In this document: positions 1 through 5,272 of the stretch, in pieces
Layout: the number at the start of each line of letters is the position of its first letter
Numbering within the stretch: the stretch's first letter is position 1
DNA from: Actinomycetota bacterium
GTDB taxonomy: Bacteria; Actinomycetota; Acidimicrobiia; Acidimicrobiales; CADCSY01
Assembly: GCA_019348335.1 (NCBI GenBank)
Contig: JAHWJR010000139.1
Location: 1-5,272 of the forward strand
Length of the DNA stretch: 5,272 nucleotides
Reading direction: 5' to 3'
Made by a program: the position numbers and the translations under genes
Notes under the pieces: model-generated
The model's database searches: none
What the model was told of the DNA's origin: nothing
What the model saw: the letters and a program-made list of their open reading frames with translations, nothing else

Positions 1-789
1 CTGGTGGAGGTGCTCGAAGCGTCCCAGTACCGGGCTGCCCACCTTCCCGGTGCCGTCCACCTCCCGGCATGGGAGCTCACCGAGTTGCGGGCCCGGGACC
101 TCCCAGCTGACCGGCCCCTCATCCTGTACTGCTTCGACACGCAGTGAGACCTCAGTCCCCGGGCAGCGTGGCTGCTCGAGCGCTACGGCTTCGAACAGGT
201 CTACGACTACGTGGACGGCAAAGCCGACTGGATGGCCTTCGGCTTGCCGGTGGAGGGAGACGAGGGCCCCTTCGCTGGTGACGTGGCCGTCACGGCAGCT
301 TCCACGTGCAGCCCCGACGAGCCGGCGGCGGAGGTGGCCCGCCGGCTGGCGGAACTGGGAACGGACCGGGTGCTGGTGCTCGGGCCGGGAGACGTGGTCC
401 TCGGTATGGCACGTTGTCCTGCGCTGGAGGAAGCCGGGGAGGAGACGGTGGGCGAGGTCATGGAGGTGGTGCCCACCACCATCCGCCCGAGCGTGGTGGC
501 GTCGTCGCTCGCCGATGCGGACGAGCCGGTGGTGGTCACCACCGCTGCGGGGACGCTCGTCGGCGTGGTGGAGCCCACGGACGAGGGCGCCCACGGTGCC
601 CACGACGAGGAGGGAGTCGCCGCTGCGGTGGTGGAGACCGCCCAGGCGGTGCAGGAGCATTTCGGAGACCGGCAGCCGTCCGAGGAAGAGGTGGGGGAGT
701 TCCTGCGGGAGCGCCTCGTGGCCGAGGGCAGGAGCCCCGAGGAGGCCGACCGCATCCTGCAGGGAGCGGATGACACGGGGTCGGAGTGA
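1..789 (+). CDS. Rhodanese-CBS domain protein with in-frame UGA, probable selenoprotein (5' partial)
   Basis: Frame 1 is open from the window edge to the TGA stop at 787-789, 262 visible codons, except for one TGA at codon 49 (145-147). Residues 1-82 are a rhodanese (sulfurtransferase) domain. It has the early LVEVLE strand, the A-H-L-P-G-A-V-H-L-P turn (13-22), the strand LILYC ending at C44, the active-site loop C44-F-D-T-Q-U49, the helix SPRAAWLLERYGF (52-64) and the closing VYDYVDGKADW (67-77). Residues about 94-193 look like a divergent CBS pair: two repeats with helix-strand patterns, around RRLAELGTDRVLVL (114-127) and EPVVVTTAAGTLVGVVEP (175-192). Residues 203-258 are an acidic helical tail of unknown role. 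Probably 10-20 N-terminal residues lie outside the window. Rhodaneses move sulfane sulfur through a cysteine persulfide; the substrate here is unknown. Starts at GTG 211 or ATG 232 would discard the active site and have no clear Shine-Dalgarno. The alternative is a nonsense mutation or sequencing error in a Cys-type gene. The gene converges on hypF with a 9-nt gap. Confidence 0.85.
145..147 (+). other. Putative selenocysteine (UGA) codon
   Basis: This TGA is the only stop in frame 1 between base 1 and 787. Reading through it gives the loop Y-C-F-D-T-Q-U-D-L-S-P-R-A-A-W. Rhodaneses of this type, as I recall the family, have a Cys there (C-x4-C followed by D-x-S-P-R-A-A), and TGC/TGT to TGA is a single-base change. 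The first Cys (C44) aligns with the canonical catalytic Cys of GlpE-like rhodaneses, and the UGA with the second conserved Cys. General reassignment of TGA is unlikely because hypD, hypE, hypF and this gene itself all end in TGA. Confidence 0.75.
148..202 (+). promoter_or_regulatory. Candidate bacterial SECIS element downstream of the UGA
   Basis: Bases 160-167 (CGGGCAGC) pair with 171-178 (GCTGCTCG) to form an 8-bp stem with one G-U wobble (162/176), capped by the three-base loop GTG (168-170). Twenty bases separate the UGA from the loop. Bacterial SECIS elements lie inside the coding region just after UGA and have a short stem whose small loop carries G at its first or second position, roughly 16-37 nt from the UGA; this hairpin meets each criterion. 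An outer helix is possible: 147-152 can pair with 197-202. The bulged U seen in the E. coli fdhF element is not obvious here. The stem lies in codons for a conserved helix and the DNA is GC-rich, so chance pairing cannot be excluded. Its role would be to bind SelB carrying Sec-tRNA(Sec). Confidence 0.65.
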
Positions 790-798
790 GGCGCGGGG

Positions 799-3075
799 TC
801 AGTCGGAGAGGGCGGCGACCGCGGCTTGGCCGATGCTGATGCCGCCGTCGTTGGGGGGAACGTGCTGGTGGACCAGCACTGAGAGGCCTGCCTCCTGGCA
901 GGCGTCGACGACGACGTCGGTGAGCCGGGTGTTCTGGAACACGCCACCGCTGAGTGCCACCGTGTCGAGCCCGTGGCGTCCGGCCAGCTCTGCTGCCGCC
1001 TCCGCCGCGGTCCGGCCGAGGCCGGCGTGGAAGCCGGCGGAGATGGCGGCCACCGGCGTGCCCTGGTCGCGCTCGGCGACGACCCGGGCGATGAGCGGGG
1101 ACGGGTCGATGACGAGCAGGTCGGCATCTCCCTCGATGGAGGCCGGGTAGGGGGCCACGGCGTCCAGCTCCAGGTCGGCGGCGGCTGCCTCCAACTCGAT
1201 GGCGGCTTGGCCCTCGTAGGTGGTGCGCGGCCGGAGTCCGAGCAGGGCCGCCACCGCGTCGAACAGCCGGCCGGCGCTGCTCGTCACCGGCGTCTCGGGA
1301 CGCTCCAGGAGTGCCAGCACCGAGCGCCAGCGCTCGTCCGCCGACTCGCCGTAGCGGGCTGCGGCCTCGGGCCCGAGTGCGGCATGCGCCCAGGCCAGGG
1401 CCATCCGCCACGGTTCCCGGATGGCACGGGCACCGCCAGGCAGCGGCAGCTGCCGGAGGTGACCGACGCGACGAAAGCCGCGCAGGTCGGCGACGAGGAA
1501 CTCGCCACCCCACAGCGTGCCGTCGGTGCCCAACCCGAGGCCGTCGAAGGCGATGCCGAGCACCGGCTCGGTCCGGCCGTGCTCGACGAGACACGACGCC
1601 ACATGGGCGTGGTGGTGCTGCACGCCCACAGTCGGCAGGTCGAGCTCGAGCGCGTACTTGGTCGACAGGTACTCCGGGTGGAGGTCGTGGGCCACCACCT
1701 CCGGGTCGACACCGGTCAGGTGGCACAGGTGCTCGGTGGCCTGGAGGAACGAGCGGTGAGCAGCCAGGTGCTCGAGGTCGCCGATGTGGTGGCTGGCCAC
1801 CACGTTGGCGTCCTTGGCCACTGCCACCGTGTTCTTCAGCTCGGCGCCGACGGCCAGCACCTGGCGGCGGGCCGGCTGAGGCAGCGGGAGGGGCTCGGGG
1901 GCGAAGCCCCGCGAGCGACGCACCATCTGCGTGTGCCCGTTGGGCCGGGCCCGCACCACCGAGTCGTCGGCCCGGATGTGGATGGGGCGGTCGTGGGCCA
2001 AGGTGGCGTCGACGAGCGGCCCGAGCCGGGTGACAGCGTCGTCGTCGGTGTGGGCGATGGGCTCGTCGCTCAGGTTCCCGCTGGTCATGACCAGCGGCCG
2101 CCCCACCCCGGCCAGGAGCAGGTGGTGCAGCGGCGTGTACGGGAGCATCAGCCCCAGCTCGGGCAGTCCCGGCGCCACGCCGTCGGCCACGCCATCGGCG
2201 TCCGGGTGCCGGCGTGCCAGCACGATGGGTCGGCGAAGGGAGGTCAGCGCCGCCCCGGCGTCCGACGACAGTCGGCACAGGGCCCGGGCCGCGTCGAGGT
2301 TCGGCACCATGACGGCGAAGGGCTTGGCGTCACGATGCTTTCGCCGCCGCAGCTCGGCCACCGCGCCGGCGTCCGAGGCGTCGGCTGCCAGGTGATAACC
2401 CCCAAGACCCTTCACCGCCAGGATCCTTCCGGCGAGCAGGGCCTTGACCGCCCCGTCCAGCGCCTCACCCTCCTCGGCCACCACCCGCCCGTCCACTCCG
2501 AGGAGTCGGAGCTGGGGCCCGCACGCCGGGCAGGCGTTGGGCTGGGCGTGGAACCGGCGGTCGCCGGGATCGGCGTACTCGGCGGCGCAGGCCTCGCACA
2601 TGGGGAAACCGGCCATGGTCGTGGCCGGGCGGTCATAGGGGATGGAGCGGATGATGGTGTAGCGGGGACCGCAGTTGGTGCAGTTGGTGAAGGGGTAGCC
2701 GTAGCGGCGGTCGGCGGGGTCGATGAGCTCGGCCAGGCAGTCGTCGCAGGTGGCAACGTCGACGCTGACCGCCACGGCCGGCGCCCGCTCGGAGCGGCTC
2801 TCTACGATCCGGAACCCGCTTTCCCCGCCGGTCGCCGGCAGGGAGATGGTCTCGAGCGTGGCCACGCGGGCCAAGGGAGGTGGTTCCTCGGCCAGCCGGT
2901 GGCTCAGCTCGTCGAGCTGTTCGGGCGTGCCCTCGACCTCGACCAGCACGCCCTCGCTGTCGTTGGCCACGTAGCCGGAGAGGCCGAGGGCCACGGCATG
3001 GCGGTACACGAAGGGTCGAAAGCCCACGCCCTGCACCGTGCCGGTCACCCGCAGGCGCCGGCGTTGGGTCGTCAC
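799..3075 (-). CDS. hypF: Carbamoyltransferase HypF, [NiFe]-hydrogenase maturation
   Basis: HypF starts cyanide-ligand synthesis. It hydrolyses carbamoyl phosphate, forms carbamoyl adenylate with ATP and passes the carbamoyl group to the C-terminal Cys of HypE in the cytoplasm. The 758-residue product has the family's full length and domain order. The acylphosphatase domain (about 5-92) has VQGVGFRPFVYR at 14-25, with catalytic-type R20 and N38. Two C-x2-C-x18-C-x2-C zinc fingers follow (C110/113/132/135 and C160/163/182/185). The YrdC-like domain (about 205-390) has KGLGGYHL at 222-229, KHRDAKPFAVM at 246-256 and MTSGNLSDEPI at 330-340. The Kae1-like domain (about 404-758) has HDLHPEYLST (463-472), VQHHHAHVAS (485-494), SGGVFQN (709-715) and PPNDGGISIGQ (740-750). 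The chosen start is GTG at 3075-3073, 16 nt after the hypE stop and preceded by GGAG; upstream in-frame GTGs at 3138 and 3117 would overlap hypE and add residues unlike the family. The stop is TGA at 801-799. No key residue appears lost. Confidence 0.96.
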   Translation of the reverse strand: MTTQRRRLRVTGTVQGVGFRPFVYRHAVALGLSGYVANDSEGVLVEVEGTPEQLDELSHRLAEEPPPLARVATLETISLPATGGESGFRIVESRSERAPAVAVSVDVATCDDCLAELIDPADRRYGYPFTNCTNCGPRYTIIRSIPYDRPATTMAGFPMCEACAAEYADPGDRRFHAQPNACPACGPQLRLLGVDGRVVAEEGEALDGAVKALLAGRILAVKGLGGYHLAADASDAGAVAELRRRKHRDAKPFAVMVPNLDAARALCRLSSDAGAALTSLRRPIVLARRHPDADGVADGVAPGLPELGLMLPYTPLHHLLLAGVGRPLVMTSGNLSDEPIAHTDDDAVTRLGPLVDATLAHDRPIHIRADDSVVRARPNGHTQMVRRSRGFAPEPLPLPQPARRQVLAVGAELKNTVAVAKDANVVASHHIGDLEHLAAHRSFLQATEHLCHLTGVDPEVVAHDLHPEYLSTKYALELDLPTVGVQHHHAHVASCLVEHGRTEPVLGIAFDGLGLGTDGTLWGGEFLVADLRGFRRVGHLRQLPLPGGARAIREPWRMALAWAHAALGPEAAARYGESADERWRSVLALLERPETPVTSSAGRLFDAVAALLGLRPRTTYEGQAAIELEAAAADLELDAVAPYPASIEGDADLLVIDPSPLIARVVAERDQGTPVAAISAGFHAGLGRTAAEAAAELAGRHGLDTVALSGGVFQNTRLTDVVVDACQEAGLSVLVHQHVPPNDGGISIGQAAVAALSD

Positions 3076-3087
3076 TGGGGCGTCAGG

Positions 3088-3091
3088 CTCC
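3088..3091 (-). promoter_or_regulatory. Ribosome binding site supporting the hypF GTG start
   Basis: On the minus strand GGAG directly follows the hypE stop (TGAGGAG) and lies 12 nt before GTG 3075. The spacing is a little long. It is the only purine-rich SD-like block in the short gap and no other start codon lies between, so it favours the 758-residue HypF over the two overlapping GTG starts. The stop-SD arrangement suggests translational coupling with hypE. Confidence 0.5.
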
Positions 3092-4213
3092 TCAGCAGAT
3101 GCGGGGCAGCGGGTCACCGGCGAGCATGTCGACGACACGGTTGCCGCCGAACCCGGTGTTGATCACGACCATCCCCGGCGGATCGTCGCGGACCTCTCCG
3201 ATCACTGCTGCATCGCCGCCCAGGGGATGGCCTCGCAAGGCGACGACGGCGGCTTCGGCCTCCTCGGGCGGCACCACGGCCACCAGCTTGCCCTCGTTGG
3301 CGACGTACAGGGGGTCGATGCCGAGGATCTCGCAGGCTCCGTTGACCGCCGGGCGCACCGGCAGCGCCACCTCGTCGAGGATGATCGCCAGGTCGGCGTC
3401 GCGAGCCAACTCGTTGCACACCGTCGCCACGCCGCCCCGGGTGGGATCGCGCAGCCAACGGGTGCCGGGGGCGCCGGCCAGGAGGGCGGACACCAGTCCG
3501 CCGAGCGGCGCGGTGTCGGACTCGATGTCGGCCTCGATGCCCAACTCGCCCCGGGCCAGCATGACGGCCACTCCGTGGTCGCCGATGGTGCCTGAGACCA
3601 GGACCCGGTCGCCCGGGCGCACGGACCGGGCGTCGAGGTGGACGTCGGCGGGGATCACGCCCACGCCGGCGGTGCAGATGTAGAGGCCGTCGGCACTGCC
3701 CTTGTTGACCACCTTGGTGTCGCCTGTCACCACCTGGACGCCCGCGTTCGCCGCTGCTTCCTTCATGTCGGCCACGATGCTCCGCAGCTCGGCCACCGGG
3801 AAGCCGTCCTCGAGCACGAAGGCGGCGGACACCCAGGCCGGAACGGCACCCATCATGGCGACGTCGTTGACCGTGCCGTGCACGGCCAGATGGCCGATGG
3901 AGCCGCCGGGGAAGCGAATGGGGTTGACCACCGACGAGTCGGTGCTGAACGCCAGCCGCTCGCCCGAAGGAAGGGTGAGCACGGCCCCGTCGGTCAACGG
4001 AGCCAGCGCCTCGTTGGCGAACGCCTTGACGAACACCGCGTCGATCAGCGCCGCCGAGGCCTTGCCTCCGGCGCCGTGGGCGGAGTTGATGAAATCGTCA
4101 CGCAGGCGGGGGCGGTTGCGCCGGAAGCGCTCGATGCGCTCCAGCACCGCCTCCTCCTCCGACTTCGGAAGCTCCTTCTCCGGCTCGCCGGGTTCCGGCA
4201 CTGCCTCGCTCAT
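3092..4213 (-). CDS. hypE: Carbamoyl dehydratase HypE, [NiFe]-hydrogenase maturation
   Basis: HypE receives a carbamoyl group from HypF on its terminal Cys, dehydrates it with ATP to a thiocyanate, and donates the cyanide to the iron held by HypC-HypD. The 373-residue product belongs to the PurM/SelD-like ATP-binding superfamily. It shows HGAGGK (46-51), STDS (90-93), GTVNDVAMMGA (113-123), GDTKVV (164-169) and RDPTRGG (255-261), and ends exactly in the hallmark P-R-I-C with C373 as acceptor. ATG 4213 lies 19 nt after the hypD stop but has only a weak Shine-Dalgarno. It gives an acidic N-terminal extension of about 22 residues rich in Glu and Pro. The alternative GTG at 4147 is preceded by a strong GGAGGAGG and would give 351 residues beginning VLERIERFRR, closer to usual length. 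Function is secure; the start is not. SelD is excluded by the PRIC end and the HypD/HypF context. Confidence 0.96.
   Translation of the reverse strand: MSEAVPEPGEPEKELPKSEEEAVLERIERFRRNRPRLRDDFINSAHGAGGKASAALIDAVFVKAFANEALAPLTDGAVLTLPSGERLAFSTDSSVVNPIRFPGGSIGHLAVHGTVNDVAMMGAVPAWVSAAFVLEDGFPVAELRSIVADMKEAAANAGVQVVTGDTKVVNKGSADGLYICTAGVGVIPADVHLDARSVRPGDRVLVSGTIGDHGVAVMLARGELGIEADIESDTAPLGGLVSALLAGAPGTRWLRDPTRGGVATVCNELARDADLAIILDEVALPVRPAVNGACEILGIDPLYVANEGKLVAVVPPEEAEAAVVALRGHPLGGDAAVIGEVRDDPPGMVVINTGFGGNRVVDMLAGDPLPRIC
4151..4160 (-). promoter_or_regulatory. Strong Shine-Dalgarno-like block that could set a shorter hypE start
   Basis: The minus strand reads GGAGGAGGAG here, followed by GCG and then GTG at 4147-4145 in the hypE frame, so a GGAGG core sits about 5-8 nt before that GTG. 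The same bases encode a Ser-Glu-Glu-Glu run if translation begins at ATG 4213, so the purine block may be only codon content. It is much stronger than anything before ATG 4213 and makes a 351-residue HypE plausible. Confidence 0.4.
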
Positions 4214-4232
4214 GGCCGCCACGACTCGGCGG

Positions 4233-5272
4233 TCACGCCGAGCGGACGGGGATGCGGGCCGATGCCGCCGCGTCGCGGGTGAAGCGGCCGTAGTTGTAGT
4301 ACGCGGCACAGGCACCCTCGGACGAGACCATGCAGGTGCCGATGGGGGTCTCAGGGGTGCAGGCAGTACCGAACACCTTGCACTCCCAGGGCTTGATGAC
4401 GCCCTTGAGCACCTCTCCGCACTGGCACGCCTTGGGGTCGGCCACCCGCACGCCGGGCACCTGGAACCGCAACTCGGCGTCCCAGTCGGCGAAGGCCTCG
4501 CTCAGCTTGAGCCCGGAGTGGGAGATGAACCCGAGGCCCCGCCACTCGAAGTGCGGGCGCAGCTCGAACACCTCGCCCAGGATCTGCAGGGCGCGCACGT
4601 TGCCCTCGTCGCGCACCGCTCGGGTGTACTGGTTCTCGACCTCGCAACGGCCCTCGCGAAGCTGGTGCACCAGCATCAGGATGGACTGCAGGATGTCGAG
4701 AGGCTCGAAGCCGGCGGTGACCAAGGGCTTGCCGTACTGCGCCGGGACGAAGCGGTAGGGCCGGTTGCCGATGACCGTGCTCACGTGGCCGGGGCCGATG
4801 AAGCCGTCCAGGCGCAGGTCGGGCGACTCCAGGATGGCCTTGAGCGGGGGAACGATCGTCACGTGGTTGCAGAAGACGCTGAAGTTGGTGACCCCCGCCT
4901 CCTTGGCCTTCACCAGGGTGATGGCAGTGGAGGGAGCGGTGGTCTCGAAGCCGATGGCGAAGAACACGACCTGGCGGTCGGGGTTGGCCTGGGCGATGCG
5001 CAGGGCGTCGAGCGGCGAGTACACCATCCGCACGTCGGCCCCCCGGGCCTTGGCCTCGAGCAGGTTGCTGGTGCTGCCGGGCACGCGCATCATGTCGCCG
5101 AAGCTGGTGAAGATGACCCCGGGCTGCTCAGCCAGGTTGATGGCGTCGTCGACGCGGCCCATGGGGATCACGCACACCGGGCACCCCGGGCCGTGGACCA
5201 GCTCGATGTTCTCCGGGAGCACGTTCTCGATGCCGTGCTTGTAGATGGTGTGGGTGTGACCGCCGCACACCT
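4233..5272 (-). CDS. hypD: HypD, Fe(CN)2CO assembly scaffold, [NiFe]-hydrogenase maturation (5' partial)
   Basis: HypD is an iron-sulfur protein that, with HypC, carries the iron while its CN and CO ligands are added. About 346 codons are visible; roughly the first 30-40 residues lie past the window edge. The codon at 5270 (GTG) is internal: the reading E-V-C-G-G-H-T-H is the normal family sequence, so it should not be taken as a start. Counting from that Val as 1, motifs in order are CGGHTH (2-7), GPGCPVC (27-33), FGDMMRVPG (57-65) and GFETTAP (107-113). The C-terminal cysteines C282, C284, C297, C304, C313 and C321 include those that ligate the [4Fe-4S] cluster in characterised HypD. The gene ends in TGA at 4235-4233, 19 nt before ATG of hypE, consistent with one operon. 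hypC would be expected immediately upstream. No frameshift or lost motif is seen. Confidence 0.97.
   Translation of the reverse strand, partial: VCGGHTHTIYKHGIENVLPENIELVHGPGCPVCVIPMGRVDDAINLAEQPGVIFTSFGDMMRVPGSTSNLLEAKARGADVRMVYSPLDALRIAQANPDRQVVFFAIGFETTAPSTAITLVKAKEAGVTNFSVFCNHVTIVPPLKAILESPDLRLDGFIGPGHVSTVIGNRPYRFVPAQYGKPLVTAGFEPLDILQSILMLVHQLREGRCEVENQYTRAVRDEGNVRALQILGEVFELRPHFEWRGLGFISHSGLKLSEAFADWDAELRFQVPGVRVADPKACQCGEVLKGVIKPWECKVFGTACTPETPIGTCMVSSEGACAAYYNYGRFTRDAAASARIPVRSA

Noticed and set aside
145..147. TGA reassigned to Trp or Gly by an alternative genetic code
   Set aside because: TGA terminates all four genes in the window at the expected family ends, Trp is encoded by TGG throughout, and the position fits Cys/Sec rather than Trp or Gly.
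211..789. A separate 192-residue protein starting at GTG 211 (or ATG 232), with the upstream part as a pseudogene fragment
   Set aside because: The start would fall inside the last strand of the rhodanese domain, after the active site, and there is no good Shine-Dalgarno. The frame before the TGA is the same and codes for the matching first half of the domain.
536..2278. 580-codon minus-strand frame overlapping hypF and the rhodanese-CBS gene
   Set aside because: It is rich in Arg, Pro, Gly and Ala with no motif and lies out of frame with hypF, so it is a GC-driven shadow.
973..3162. Long open frame of 729 codons on the + strand opposite hypF
   Set aside because: It is antisense to a fully supported hypF, its composition is what GC-rich antisense frames give (Gly, Val, His, Arg, Gln rich), and it shows no recognisable domain.
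3092..4213. Selenophosphate synthetase (SelD) as the identity of the PurM-like gene, which would fit a selenoprotein nearby
   Set aside because: The protein ends in PRIC and has HypE-type motifs in a hypD-hypE-hypF order; SelD lacks the C-terminal PRIC and carries an N-terminal Cys/Sec loop not seen here.
5268..5270. GTG at 5270 as the true start of hypD
   Set aside because: It sits inside the conserved E-V-C-G-G-H-T-H motif; HypD proteins have roughly 30-40 more residues before it, so the gene simply runs off the window.

Overview
The window is a compact, very GC-rich, almost fully coding stretch. High GC at third codon positions, GTG starts and the style of the Hyp proteins suggest a high-GC actinobacterium-like genome. 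That is an inference, and the lineage cannot be fixed from the sequence alone.

Layout. Bases 1-789 (+ strand) hold the 3' part of a gene for a rhodanese domain, followed by a CBS-like region and a helical tail. Its 5' end lies outside the window. Bases 799-5272 (- strand, read right to left) hold three consecutive [NiFe]-hydrogenase maturation genes: hypD (N-terminus cut by the window edge), hypE (complete) and hypF (complete). The gaps are 19 nt between hypD and hypE, and 16 nt between hypE and hypF with the start chosen here, so they look like one operon. hypC would be expected upstream of hypD, outside the window. No stretch longer than 20 nt lacks a gene, and the two converging transcription units are only 9 nt apart.

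How the hyp genes work together (established knowledge). HypF transfers a carbamoyl group from carbamoyl phosphate to the C-terminal cysteine of HypE. HypE dehydrates it to a thiocyanate using ATP. The HypC-HypD scaffold receives the cyanide and carries the Fe(CN)2CO group destined for the hydrogenase large subunit. All diagnostic motifs are present: the acylphosphatase, zinc-finger, YrdC and Kae1-like parts of HypF, the terminal PRIC of HypE, and the Cys motifs of HypD.

Main discovery candidate. The rhodanese-CBS frame is interrupted by one in-frame TGA at 145-147, while protein-coding similarity runs on without shift on both sides. The TGA falls exactly at the second cysteine of the C-x4-C active-site loop of this rhodanese type, giving C-F-D-T-Q-U. 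Twenty bases after it lies an 8-bp stem capped by a GUG loop, which matches the bacterial SECIS pattern. The best reading is a selenocysteine-containing rhodanese-CBS protein that conventional gene calling would truncate to a start at 211 or 232, removing the active site.
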